Of a stretch of DNA of 15,392 nucleotides, positions 1 through 8,226 are shown piece after piece. Source of the DNA: an uncultured Shinella sp. GTDB taxonomy: Bacteria > Pseudomonadota > Alphaproteobacteria > Rhizobiales > Rhizobiaceae. How positions within the stretch are numbered: the stretch's first letter is position 1; each line of letters begins with the position of its first letter. Where the stretch lies: NCBI GenBank assembly GCA_946886325.1, contig CAMPIK010000010.1:1-15392 (forward strand), read 5' to 3'. Position numbers and translations under genes: made by a program. Below the pieces are notes generated by a model that worked only from the letters and a program-made list of their open reading frames with translations, searched no databases and was not told where the DNA came from.

Positions 1-508
1 GCGGCAGGCGGGTGATTTTCTTCGAGCCGGCATAAAAGAGCTGCGACAGGCGCGGCCGCTCGACGACGGTGATGCCGGGCAGGAGATGCTCGAGGATCGG
101 CTTCATCGTGCCGGCGCCGAGCAGCAGCGTCTCCTCGCGTCCGCGCAGGTGCAGGATGCGGTCGGTGAAGATGTGGCCGCGCTCGAGGTCGCCGGCAAGC
201 TGAACTTCGTCGATCGCCACGAAGGCCGCCTTCGTCTCGCGCGGCATCGCCTCCACGGTGCAGACGGAGAAGCGCGCCATGTGCGGCGAGATCTTCTCCT
301 CGCCGGTGACGAGCGCCACATTGTGCACGCCGACCTTCTCGACGAGGCGGGTATAGACCTCGCGGGCGAGCAGGCGCAGCGGCAGGCCGATGACGCCGGT
401 CTCGTGCGCCACCATGCGCTCGATCGCGTAATGCGTCTTGCCTGTGTTCGTCGGGCCGAGGACCGCGGTGACGCCGCGGCCGCTCAGGATCTTCGGTGCG
501 TGAAACAA
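1..508 (-). CDS. Suv3-like SF2 RNA helicase, N-terminal part (runs off the left edge)
   Basis: The reverse strand encodes the first 169 residues of a DEAD/DEAH-superfamily helicase like the mitochondrial degradosome helicase Suv3, which alphaproteobacteria also carry. Walker A (GPTNTGKTH) lies at about residues 18-26 and motif II (AIDEVQ) at 98-103, followed by LLLGAGTM (motif III region) near 128-135. Such proteins unwind RNA using ATP; the exact bacterial role is not settled. No ATG is available in this frame: an in-frame TGA lies 14 codons upstream, and the best start is TTG at 508, preceded by AGGG with a 6-base spacer. A nearby ATG at 513 is in another frame and stops after nine codons. 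The C-terminal domain lies outside the window. Family assignment is confident; the exact start is moderately sure. Confidence 0.88.
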   Translation of the reverse strand, partial: MFHAPKILSGRGVTAVLGPTNTGKTHYAIERMVAHETGVIGLPLRLLAREVYTRLVEKVGVHNVALVTGEEKISPHMARFSVCTVEAMPRETKAAFVAIDEVQLAGDLERGHIFTDRILHLRGREETLLLGAGTMKPILEHLLPGITVVERPRLSQLFYAGSKKITRLP

Positions 509-712
509 GGCATGCCCTGGGCGAGAGAAGTCGGTTGCGTTCGGGCCTCAGGCCCGGTGTTCCAGTGATCAACAAATGCCCATCGGGCCGCGCGATGGCA
601 AGGGCATGGCGTCGAAAAGGCAAACGGCCGCCGAAAAGCACCCCGACCTGCCTGCAATTTCAAGCGCTTAAGTGGTGCCGGGGAACAGCCTGCGAACGAA
701 TCGGAGACGAAT

Positions 713-735
713 CGCTGACTCCGCACGATTCAGCG
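713..735. repeat. Hairpin CGCTGA-N11-TCAGCG
   Basis: A 6-bp perfect inverted repeat (713-718 with 730-735). It competes with an alternative 5-bp stem made by the GANTC sites GAATC at 709-713 and GATTC at 727-731, so only one can form at a time. Confidence 0.4.
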
Positions 736-737
736 TT

Positions 738-770
738 TGTTCCCTACAAGATGTTGATCTTTCGGGAACA
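738..770. repeat. Two-tier hairpin
   Basis: Outer stem TGTTCCC (738-744) pairs with GGGAACA (764-770), 7 bp. Inner stem AAGAT (748-752) pairs with ATCTT (757-761) around a GTTG loop. A small internal loop (TAC/TC) separates the two. There is no T-run on either side, so it is not a typical terminator; it may be part of a structured RNA or a protein-binding dyad. Confidence 0.5.
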
Positions 771-792
771 TTCGCGCCAGATGCTGAATCTC

Positions 793-807
793 CGCCGGAT
801 TCCGGCG
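793..807. repeat. Hairpin CGCCGG-ATT-CCGGCG
   Basis: A perfect 6-bp stem with a 3-base loop, with a GANTC site (798-802) at its centre. Confidence 0.45.
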
Positions 808-894
808 CGAATTCGTCCCCGGCTGCCGCAGGTGCGGGCGGACTCGAATCGCTGGGGGAGTCAAGACGGCCGGCCCTGATCCCCGAAACGACGA

Positions 895-916
895 AGGCCC
901 GGACGATGCCGGGCCT
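895..916 (-). terminator. Intrinsic terminator of rpmF
   Basis: A perfect 8-bp stem AGGCCCGG / CCGGGCCT with a 6-base loop starts 27 bases after the rpmF stop. On the minus strand it is followed by a T-rich tail (TTCGTCGTTT), as in many alphaproteobacterial terminators. Confidence 0.75.
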
Positions 917-943
917 CGATCAATCCAGACGAACCGGAAACGC

Positions 944-1129
944 TTATGCGCTTTCCTTCGGCGTCAGAACCTGGCGACCGCGGTACATGCCGGTCTTCAG
1001 GTCGATGTGATGCGGGCGGCGCAGTTCGCCGGAGTTCTTGTCCTCGATATAGGACGGAGCCTTCAGCGCGTCTGCGGAACGGCGCATGCCGCGCTTGGAC
1101 GGGCTCGTTTTTCTTTTCGGTACAGCCAT
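944..1129 (-). CDS. rpmF: 50S ribosomal protein L32
   Basis: A 61-residue basic protein starting [18 protein letters not shown], the signature N-terminus of bacterial L32, a component of the large ribosomal subunit. It contains no cysteine, so it is the zinc-independent form. Start ATG at 1129 is set by the family N-terminus and by GGAG seven bases upstream; the frame is open further up, but without family support. It is the last of three minus-strand genes (mtgA, GST-like, rpmF). It has its own candidate promoter and a terminator at 895-916, so it is probably transcribed at least partly on its own. Confidence 0.97.
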   Translation of the reverse strand: MAVPKRKTSPSKRGMRRSADALKAPSYIEDKNSGELRRPHHIDLKTGMYRGRQVLTPKESA

Positions 1130-1217
1130 TTCACTACTCCACTTGACGGGCAAAACATGTTCCTCAGCCAAGCAATTGGCCGAAAAAGACATGTATCTAT
1201 CTCGGAAATTTGGGCGG

Positions 1218-1246
1218 CTTATACATGGCAAAAGCCGGCTTGACCA
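1218..1246 (-). promoter_or_regulatory. Candidate sigma-70 promoter of rpmF
   Basis: On the minus strand, TGGTCA (1246-1241, 4 of 6 matches to TTGACA) is separated by 17 bp from TATAAG (1223-1218, 5 of 6 to TATAAT). This predicts a leader of about 80 nt before rpmF. A weak stem GCCGG...CCGGC followed by TTTT (1234-1256) overlaps the spacer and could end GST transcription. Inverted CATGTAT/ATACATG copies at 1190-1196 and 1221-1227 flank the predicted start. Confidence 0.45.
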
Positions 1247-1288
1247 GTCCCCCGGCCAAAATTTCGAAACGCGCGCCGCAGGCCCCGG

Positions 1289-1936
1289 TCAGGCCTCGTC
1301 TTCCGGCACGATCCAGGGTTCGGCAAGGGCCGCCTCGCGCCATGTCAGCCATGCGGGATGGGCCTGCATGCGCTGCATGTAGGCCAGCACCTCCGGGTCG
1401 CTGGTCAACTGGTAGATGTCGAACCGGTTGACGACGGGCGCATACATCGCATCGGCGGCGGAAAAGGCGCCGTAGAGATAGGGACCGCCGGAGCGCGCGA
1501 GCGCGTCCTTCCAGATCGCGGAAATGCGGGCGACGTCGTCGGTGACGCCGTCCGGCAGGTCGATCGCGCGGCGCTCCCGGCGCATGTTCATCGGGCAGGC
1601 GCCGCGCAGCGCCCGGAAGCCGGAGAGCATTTCCATCGAGATCGACCGCGCCTCGGCCCGCAGCGCCCGGTCGCGAGGCCATATCGGTGCATCCGGGAAG
1701 AGCTCGGCGACATATTCGATGATCGCGAGCGATTCCCAGACCCTTGTTTCGCCGTGATGCAGGACCGGAACGCGGCCGGTCGGCGACAGCTTGAAGAATT
1801 CCGGATTGCCGGCCGGAAAATCGAACGGGATCAGCTTGTCGGTAAAGGGGATGCCGGCCGCCGCAAGCGCGATCCACGGCCGGAACGACCAGGACGAGTA
1901 GTTCTTGTTTCCGACATAGAGCAGGAGGTCCGGCAT
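1289..1936 (-). CDS. Glutathione S-transferase family protein
   Basis: The 215-residue length is typical for cytosolic GSTs. The N-terminal thioredoxin-like domain (about 1-82) has the serine-type active-site region NKNYSSWS (10-17), the cis-proline turn RVPVL (55-59) and the glutathione-binding ES pair (68-69, WESLAIIEY). The rest is the all-helical C-terminal domain. Likely role: conjugation or thiol chemistry with glutathione in the cytoplasm, substrate unknown. Start ATG at 1936 is preceded by GGGGAAG. It lies 74 bp downstream of mtgA in the same direction and may be co-transcribed with it. Family is sure; specific function cannot be read from the sequence. Confidence 0.92.
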   Translation of the reverse strand: MPDLLLYVGNKNYSSWSFRPWIALAAAGIPFTDKLIPFDFPAGNPEFFKLSPTGRVPVLHHGETRVWESLAIIEYVAELFPDAPIWPRDRALRAEARSISMEMLSGFRALRGACPMNMRRERRAIDLPDGVTDDVARISAIWKDALARSGGPYLYGAFSAADAMYAPVVNRFDIYQLTSDPEVLAYMQRMQAHPAWLTWREAALAEPWIVPEDEA

Positions 1937-2010
1937 GGGCGTCTTCCCCGGTTTGCGATGCGGCGAACCTATGCGCTGGCGAACGCCGGCACCAATGAAA
2001 AGCCCTGAAC

Positions 2011-2682
2011 TCAGCTATAAAGACAGGTGATATATCCGCCGGAGCGGCGCGCGCGCTTTTCGATGACGCCGGCGAGCCTTTGCAGGCCGCGGCCCGGCTT
2101 GCCGGCATTGCGCTCATAGGGGTTGGGCAGCGAGGCGGCCAGGAGGGCCGCCTGCCGGCGGGACAGCTTGGCGGCCGGGACGTTGAAATGATGCTGCGCC
2201 GCCGCCTCGATGCCGTAGATGCCCGGCCCCCATTCGGCGATGTTGAGATAGATCTCCATCAGCCGCCGCTTGCTCCAGACGAAATCGGCGGCAATGGCGA
2301 GCGGCATCTCCATCGCCTTGCGCACGAAGGACCGGCTGTTCCAGAGGAAGAGGTTCTTGGCCGTCTGCATCGGGATGGTGCTTGCGCCGCGTGTCGCCTC
2401 GCCGTCGAGCGCGTCCTGCACCACGGCCTTCATCTCGCCCCAGTCGACGCCGCGATGCGAGCAGAACTGTCCGTCCTCCGACATCATCACCGACTGCACC
2501 AGGACGGGTGCGATATCGTCGAACTCGACCCACTGCCGGTCATAGCCCTTCAGCAGGACGAGATCGCGCAGCATCAGCGTCGAGATCGGCCGGATCGGCT
2601 CGACGGCATAGAGGAGGATAACCAGATAGGGCAGCGCCAGCAGGAAAAGCGCCAGCAGCACGAGCTTCTTCCACGACCGCAT
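2011..2682 (-). CDS. mtgA: Monofunctional biosynthetic peptidoglycan transglycosylase
   Basis: A GT51-family glycosyltransferase that polymerises lipid II into glycan strands on the periplasmic side of the inner membrane. From the chosen start (223 aa) there is one N-terminal membrane segment (about 7-26). Then come motif [10 protein letters not shown] (69-78; E69 is the likely catalytic glutamate), [13 protein letters not shown] (98-110) and [15 protein letters not shown] (138-152). No transpeptidase domain follows, so it is monofunctional. Start choice is uncertain: ATG 2682 has a poor ribosome site, while TTG at 2697, five codons upstream, has GAGGG at good spacing. The frame stays open to 3054, but that part would lie antisense inside ispA. 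It is divergent from ispA. Confidence 0.93.
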   Translation of the reverse strand: MRSWKKLVLLALFLLALPYLVILLYAVEPIRPISTLMLRDLVLLKGYDRQWVEFDDIAPVLVQSVMMSEDGQFCSHRGVDWGEMKAVVQDALDGEATRGASTIPMQTAKNLFLWNSRSFVRKAMEMPLAIAADFVWSKRRLMEIYLNIAEWGPGIYGIEAAAQHHFNVPAAKLSRRQAALLAASLPNPYERNAGKPGRGLQRLAGVIEKRARRSGGYITCLYS

Positions 2683-2896
2683 GAGCCGTCTCAACAACCC
2701 GCCACCCTCGCTGGATTTCGGCTCCGTCTCCGTCCGTGTTTCCGGTACGACTTCCAATGGCCGATGCCCGTCCTCTCGCCTCGATGGCCTTCTTAACGTC
2801 TCGCTTGCCGCATTGCCAGTGGCCGGCCCGATTCTTTGAGCGAACCGCGCGGATTTGACCGTTGCCACCTTCCTGCGCCCATGCCAAAGAGCGGCG

Positions 2897-3808
2897 ATGA
2901 GCGACGACGACTTCAACAAGCGCCTGAAGGCACGCGCCGATGCCGTGGAAGCCCTGCTTGCCACGCTTCTTTCCGCAGGCGTGCAGTCCGACGAGATCGA
3001 CCGCCCGGCGCGGCTGCTGTCGGCCATGCGCCACGGCGTCCTGAACGGCGGCAAGCGCCTGCGCCCCTTCCTCGTGCTGGAAACGGCGGAGCTTATCGAT
3101 CCGGCCTCAGGCGATGCGGCGCTGAGGATCGCGGCGGCGCTGGAATGCGTGCATTGTTATTCGCTCGTGCACGACGACCTGCCGGCGATGGACAATGACG
3201 ACCTCCGGCGCGGGCAGCCGACGGTCCATATCGCCTATGACGATGCCACCGCGATCCTCGCCGGCGACAGCCTGCTGACCTTCGCCTTCGACATCATCGC
3301 CGCACCCGAGACATCGATCGAGGACCGGCCGAAGGCAGAGCTGATCCTGGCGCTGGCGCGCGCTGCCGGCCTCGGCGGCATGGCCGGCGGGCAGGCGCTC
3401 GACCTGCAGGCCGAGCGCGAGGCGCCGGACGAGGCGGGCATCGTCAGGCTCCAGGCGATGAAGACCGGCGCGCTGCTGCGCTTCGCCTGCGAGGCCGGTG
3501 CGATCCTGACTGGTGCTGCGCCGGAAACGCGCACCACGCTGCGCCGCTACGGCGAGACGATCGGCCTTGCCTTCCAGCTTGCCGACGACCTTCTTGATTT
3601 GACCGCCGACGCCGCATCGATGGGCAAGGCGACAGGCAAGGACGCGGCCCGCGGCAAGGCGACGCTGGTCGCGCTGAAGGGCCAGGCCTGGGCCGAGGAC
3701 CGGCTGGAGGCGCTGGTGCGCGACGCACAGGAACTGTTGTCGCCCTTCGGCGACAGGGCAGCCGGCCTCATCGACGCCGCCCGATTCATCGCAAGCCGCA
3801 GGAGCTGA
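2897..3808 (+). CDS. ispA: Farnesyl diphosphate synthase (polyprenyl synthetase family)
   Basis: Condenses dimethylallyl or geranyl diphosphate with isopentenyl diphosphate to give C15 farnesyl diphosphate. 303 residues, the usual size. The substrate-binding motif KRLRP lies at 53-57, the first aspartate-rich motif DDLPAMD at 93-99, followed by DLRRGQPT, and the second motif DDLLD at 230-234. The residues before the first motif (CYSLVHDD) match E. coli IspA and argue for a short-chain enzyme. ATG 2897 gives the usual N-terminus; a TTG 14 codons upstream is in frame but less likely. First gene of an operon, 4 bp before hisC. With ispG in the same window, two isoprenoid steps are close but on opposite strands. 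Confidence 0.94.
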   Translation: MSDDDFNKRLKARADAVEALLATLLSAGVQSDEIDRPARLLSAMRHGVLNGGKRLRPFLVLETAELIDPASGDAALRIAAALECVHCYSLVHDDLPAMDNDDLRRGQPTVHIAYDDATAILAGDSLLTFAFDIIAAPETSIEDRPKAELILALARAAGLGGMAGGQALDLQAEREAPDEAGIVRLQAMKTGALLRFACEAGAILTGAAPETRTTLRRYGETIGLAFQLADDLLDLTADAASMGKATGKDAARGKATLVALKGQAWAEDRLEALVRDAQELLSPFGDRAAGLIDAARFIASRRS

Positions 3809-3812
3809 TGGC

Positions 3813-4868
3813 ATGAGCAAGTTCTGGTCGCCGATCGTTACGACCCTGAAGCCCTATGTGGCGGGCGAGCAGCCGCGCATCGCGGATCTCGTCAAGCTCA
3901 ACACCAACGAGAACCCCTATGGCCCGTCGCCCAAGGCCATTGCCGCCATGCAGGCGGCGGTCGGCGAGAGCCTCAAACTCTATCCCGACCCGACCGCGCT
4001 CGGCCTCCGGCAGGCGATTGCGAGCGCCTATGGCGTCGATCCGGAGGAGGTCTTCGTCGGCAACGGCTCCGACGAGGTGCTGGCCCATGTCTTCGTCGCG
4101 CTTTTGAAGCACGACCGGCCGCTTCTCTTCCCTGATATCACCTACAGCTTCTACCCGACCTATTGCCGGCTCTTCGACATCGTGTCCGAGGAGATCGCGC
4201 TTCGCGACGATTTCACCATCGACATCGATGACTACAGCCGCCCTTCGGGCGCGATCATCCTGCCGAACCCCAACGCGCCGACGGGGATCGGGCTTCCGCT
4301 TGCAACGATCGAGGCCCTTGTCGCCGCGCATGCGGACAAGCCGGTCGTCATCGACGAGGCCTATGTGGATTTCGGCGGCGAGACGGCGATCCCGCTGATC
4401 CGCAAATTCGACAATCTGCTCGTCGTGCACACGCTGTCGAAGTCGCGTTCGCTCGCGGGCCTGCGCGTCGGCTATGCCATCGGCCAGCGGCACCTGATCG
4501 AGGCGCTGGAGCGCGTCAAGGACAGTTTCAATTCCTATCCGCTCGACCGCATCGCCCAGGCAGGCGCGACGGCGGCGGTGGAGGACCGCGCCTGGTTCGA
4601 CGAGACGCGGATGAAGGTGATCGAGTCGCGCGAGCGCGTCACCGGCGCGCTTCGCCAGCGCGGTTTCGAGGTGCTGCCCTCGCAGGCGAACTTCATCTTC
4701 GCGCGTCACCCGGATCATGCGGGAGAGACGCTGGCGAAGGCGCTGCGCGATAGGGCCATTCTCGTTCGCCATTTCGCCAAGCCGCGCCTCTCCGAGTTCC
4801 TGCGCATCACCATCGGCACGCCCGAACAGTGCGACCGGCTGATTGCGGCCTTGGAAGAGATCGTCTGA
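3813..4868 (+). CDS. hisC: Histidinol-phosphate aminotransferase
   Basis: A PLP-dependent fold-type I aminotransferase of 351 residues that converts imidazole-acetol phosphate and glutamate to histidinol phosphate in histidine synthesis. The early motif [13 protein letters not shown] is at 28-40. NPNAPTG is at 152-158. The aspartate contacting PLP is in the [10 protein letters not shown] stretch (178-187). The Schiff-base lysine is K210 in [15 protein letters not shown]. Start ATG 3813 has GGAG eight bases upstream, overlapping the end of ispA. Rhizobia often carry several hisC-like genes, so this copy may also act on aromatic amino acids. It sits between ispA and a LysE-type exporter rather than with other his genes. 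Confidence 0.92.
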   Translation: MSKFWSPIVTTLKPYVAGEQPRIADLVKLNTNENPYGPSPKAIAAMQAAVGESLKLYPDPTALGLRQAIASAYGVDPEEVFVGNGSDEVLAHVFVALLKHDRPLLFPDITYSFYPTYCRLFDIVSEEIALRDDFTIDIDDYSRPSGAIILPNPNAPTGIGLPLATIEALVAAHADKPVVIDEAYVDFGGETAIPLIRKFDNLLVVHTLSKSRSLAGLRVGYAIGQRHLIEALERVKDSFNSYPLDRIAQAGATAAVEDRAWFDETRMKVIESRERVTGALRQRGFEVLPSQANFIFARHPDHAGETLAKALRDRAILVRHFAKPRLSEFLRITIGTPEQCDRLIAALEEIV

Positions 4869-4887
4869 CCCTTCGCCGGAGGCCGTG

Positions 4888-5529
4888 ATGTCCGATATCC
4901 TGCCCTATCTGCCGCAACTGACGGTCGCCTGGACGGCCTATTTCATCGCGACCGCCTCGCCGGGGCCGGCGATCCTCGCGATTATCGCGACTTCCGTCAG
5001 CCAGGGCCGCCGGGCGGGGCTGGCGCTTGCGCTCGGCGTGCTGTCCGGGTCCTACACCTGGGCCATCCTGACCGCCTCCGGCCTTTCGGCGCTGATCCGG
5101 GCCTATGGCCATGCGATCATCGTGCTCAAGATCGCGGGCGCGCTCTATCTCTTCTGGCTCGCCTGGAACGCCTTTCGTTCCGCCATGACGAGCGGCGAAC
5201 GCTACCGGATGCGCGCCGCCCTGCCGCCGCTTTCGCCGCGGCGCCAGTATCTGAAAGGCCTCGGCATCCACCTGACCAATCCGAAGGCGATCTTCGCCTG
5301 GATCATGCTGACCTCGCTCGGCATGCCGCCCGGCGCACCGTTGGGCGTCATGGCGACCTTCATCGCCGGCTGCATGGCAATCGGCCTCGTCACCTTCCTC
5401 GGTTTTGCGCTGGTCTTTTCGCTGGCGCCCGTGCACCGCGCCTATCTGAAATCGCGCCGCGCCATCGAGGGCCTGATGGCCGGCTTTTTCGCCTTCGCCG
5501 GATACAAGCTGCTGACGGCGCGCCTGTGA
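4888..5529 (+). CDS. LysE/RhtB family exporter
   Basis: A 213-residue, strongly hydrophobic inner-membrane protein with about six membrane segments. Family marks are ATASPGPA (21-28) in the first third and GIHLTNPKAIFAW (126-138) in the middle, both typical of LysE/RhtB efflux proteins that export amino acids or related small molecules. Start ATG 4888 follows GGAGG with a 5-base spacer, 19 bp after the hisC stop, so it is very likely co-transcribed with ispA and hisC. Its substrate cannot be read from the sequence. It ends one base from the ispG stop codon on the other strand. Confidence 0.9.
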   Translation: MSDILPYLPQLTVAWTAYFIATASPGPAILAIIATSVSQGRRAGLALALGVLSGSYTWAILTASGLSALIRAYGHAIIVLKIAGALYLFWLAWNAFRSAMTSGERYRMRAALPPLSPRRQYLKGLGIHLTNPKAIFAWIMLTSLGMPPGAPLGVMATFIAGCMAIGLVTFLGFALVFSLAPVHRAYLKSRRAIEGLMAGFFAFAGYKLLTARL

Positions 5530-5530
5530 C

Positions 5531-6784
<1,254 letters not shown>

Positions 6785-6801
6785 GGTGGCCTCGTGCGGT
6801 G

Positions 6802-6846
6802 CCGGGCGGCCGCCCGGATCAGGCTGTCGTGGCGCCGCTTTGCGGC
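6802..6846 (-). promoter_or_regulatory. Dyads in the ispG leader
   Basis: A perfect 16-bp palindrome CCGGGCGGCCGCCCGG (6802-6817) lies 18 bases upstream of the ispG start, and a second stem GCCGC-TTT-GCGGC lies at 6834-6846. In RNA the first can form a 6-bp stem with a GGCC loop, just upstream of the ribosome site. They could affect ispG translation or mRNA stability; this is inference. Confidence 0.4.
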
Positions 6847-6883
6847 ACATTTTCGACCATCAGGTGGAGGACGGAACCCGGCT

Positions 6884-6889
6884 TGTCAA
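6884..6889 (-). promoter_or_regulatory. TTGACA box, candidate -35 of the ispG promoter
   Basis: A perfect TTGACA on the minus strand, about 100 bp upstream of ispG. The surrounding 10-mer GTTGACAAGC is identical to the one upstream of the BI-1 gene. No good -10 is seen at 16-19 bp, so it is only a candidate. Confidence 0.35.
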
Positions 6890-6893
6890 CTCT

Positions 6894-6934
6894 CCGGCCG
6901 CCGTGCGGGTCAATTTGACCGTCACGGCGGCCGG
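6894..6934. repeat. 41-bp near-perfect palindrome between the MFS gene and ispG
   Basis: The outer arms of 12 bp (6894-6905 and 6923-6934, CCGGCCGCCGTG and its complement) are perfect. A 2-base mismatch follows on each side, then an inner perfect dyad GGTCAA-T-TTGACC (6908-6920). It starts 27 bases after the MFS stop, where a terminator is expected, but lacks a clear T-run. It also ends 4 bases from the TTGACA box of ispG. It could be a terminator, an operator, or both. Confidence 0.6.
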
Positions 6935-6961
6935 TTGAAGCGTACGGCCCTTGCCTGGTTC

Positions 6962-8155
6962 TCAATGATCGCCCTTCACATCCGCATGCACCGCATGGTG
7001 GGAGAGGGCGAGCACGACGAGGAAGAGGATCGGCAAGGCGGCGAAGATTGCCGCAAAGCCGGTGTGCTCGGCGATGAAGCCGATGCTGGAGGGCGCGAAG
7101 AGCGAGCCGGAATAGCCCATCACCGTGGTGACCGAGAGCGCGATGCCCTGCGCGAAGCCCGGCAGGTTGCCCGCGGCCGAAAAGGCGATCGGCACCATGT
7201 TCGAGATGCCGATGCCGCAGATCGCGAAACCCGCCATCGCCACATAAGCATTGGGCGCGAAGCCCGCGAGCACCATGCCGATGATCGCCATGACGGTGCA
7301 GAACCGGAGCGTCTTCACCGCGCCGAACCGGTCGCGCACGTGGTCGCCGGCAAAGCGCATGACGGCCATGGTGAGGGAGAAGGCGCCGAAGGCGAAGCCG
7401 GAAAGCGCCAGCGACGCGCCGAGTTCGTCGCGCATGTAGAGCGCGCCCCAGTCGAGGATCGCGCCTTCCGGGATCATCGAGAAGAGCGCCATCAGCCCGA
7501 TCAGCCAGGGGAGTGGCGATGCCGGCAGCCGCAGCTTCTGCTTTTCCTCGGTCGGGTGCGGCGCATCCGTCAGGATCAGGCCCCAGATGATCGCGAAGCT
7601 CACCGCTGCAAGTCCGGTCAGAAGCGTTGCATGGCCGACGACGCCGATGGTCTGGATCAGATAGCCGCCCGTCGTCGCGCCGACGAAGGCGCCGAGGCTC
7701 CAGAAGGCATGGCAGGAGGACATGATGGCGCGGCGCATCGACTTTTCGACTTCCACCGCATTGGCGTTCATCGAGACGTCCATTGCGCCGGTGAGCCCGC
7801 CGAAGAGGAAGATCGCGATGGCACCCGTCCAGACATCGGGCACGATGGAAAGGAGCAGCAGCGTCGGCAGGAAGAGCAGCGTCGCGCCCTTCACCGTGCG
7901 GGCGGTCCCGTGATGGGCGATGAAGATGCCGGCGATCGGCATCAGCACGAGCGACCCGATGCCGAAGCAGACGATCATCAGGCCGAGGCCGGATTCGCTG
8001 AGCCCGAGCCGGTCCGCAAATTCAGGGATCTTCGGCGCCCAGGCGCCCATATAGGTGCCGTTCAGCAGGAAGAGCGCCGACACGGCAAGCCGCGTGCGGG
8101 AGAAATAGCCGGACCGGACGGGGGCGGCGGATGTTGCGCTTGGATGGGTGCTCAT
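6962..8155 (-). CDS. MFS transporter
   Basis: A 397-residue major facilitator with about 12 membrane segments. The N-terminal region has FLLNGTYMGAWAPKIPEFA (about 29-47), and a loop carries SMNANAVEVEK near the end of the fourth segment. This pattern resembles the YbjJ-type branch of MFS proteins, in which asparagine-rich helix 4 is common. Substrate unknown; the adjacent DeoR regulator suggests a sugar or sugar derivative. The ribosome site is weak (GGAA). It follows the DeoR gene by 71 bp in the same direction, with no strong terminator between, so one operon is likely. The direction of transport cannot be told from the sequence. Confidence 0.88.
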   Translation of the reverse strand: MSTHPSATSAAPVRSGYFSRTRLAVSALFLLNGTYMGAWAPKIPEFADRLGLSESGLGLMIVCFGIGSLVLMPIAGIFIAHHGTARTVKGATLLFLPTLLLLSIVPDVWTGAIAIFLFGGLTGAMDVSMNANAVEVEKSMRRAIMSSCHAFWSLGAFVGATTGGYLIQTIGVVGHATLLTGLAAVSFAIIWGLILTDAPHPTEEKQKLRLPASPLPWLIGLMALFSMIPEGAILDWGALYMRDELGASLALSGFAFGAFSLTMAVMRFAGDHVRDRFGAVKTLRFCTVMAIIGMVLAGFAPNAYVAMAGFAICGIGISNMVPIAFSAAGNLPGFAQGIALSVTTVMGYSGSLFAPSSIGFIAEHTGFAAIFAALPILFLVVLALSHHAVHADVKGDH

Positions 8156-8226
8156 TCGGATGTTTCCAGGTTCCGGAGGGTCAAGCCCTCTTCATCTTGT
8201 TGTCGTGGTGGTGCCTTGGCGGACGA

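Larger units (their letters stand above)
698..862. promoter_or_regulatory. Cluster of nine GANTC (CcrM methylation) sites
   Basis: GANTC occurs at 698, 709, 717, 727, 786, 798, 841, 846 and 858. By eye the remaining 15.2 kb of the window has roughly 16-20 such sites, so local density is tens of times the background. Several sites form inverted pairs (709/727, 786/798, 841/858), and many neighbouring sites are 8-12 bp apart. The 10-mer CGAATCGCTG occurs twice (708-717 and 845-854). CcrM methylates GANTC in alphaproteobacteria, and GcrA or other regulators read the methylation state at promoters; that this cluster works so is inference. Confidence 0.5.
509..943. other. 435-bp gene-free region with GANTC cluster and hairpins
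   Basis: No convincing gene lies between the helicase start and the rpmF stop. A plus-strand frame at 496-879 is open, but its arginine-rich translation resembles no family and it starts inside the helicase gene. The stretch contains a short dyad CGGGCC-TCA-GGCCCG at 542-556, an 8-bp palindrome AAGCGCTT at 662-669, nine GANTC sites between 698 and 862, hairpins at 713-735, 738-770 and 793-807, and the rpmF terminator at 895-916. The promoter of the helicase should lie here, but I could not find a good -35/-10 pair. It may be a regulatory region, a small RNA locus or a decayed intergenic repeat; the sequence alone does not decide. Confidence 0.6.

Noticed and set aside
542..556. CGGGCC-TCA-GGCCCG as a terminator
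   Set aside because: Neither strand has a T-run after it and no gene ends there; it may be part of the helicase leader.
739..753. SOS (LexA) box GTTC-N7-GTTC at the hairpin
   Set aside because: The second half reads GATG instead of GTTC, so it does not match the alphaproteobacterial SOS consensus.
496..879. 127-codon plus-strand frame in the intergenic region
   Set aside because: It begins inside the helicase gene, has no ribosome site of note, is arginine-rich without family resemblance and runs through the hairpins and GANTC cluster.
509..943. Replication origin or plasmid partition site suggested by the GANTC cluster
   Set aside because: No DnaA box (TTATCCACA-like), no full CtrA site and no origin-linked genes such as hemE or repABC are present.
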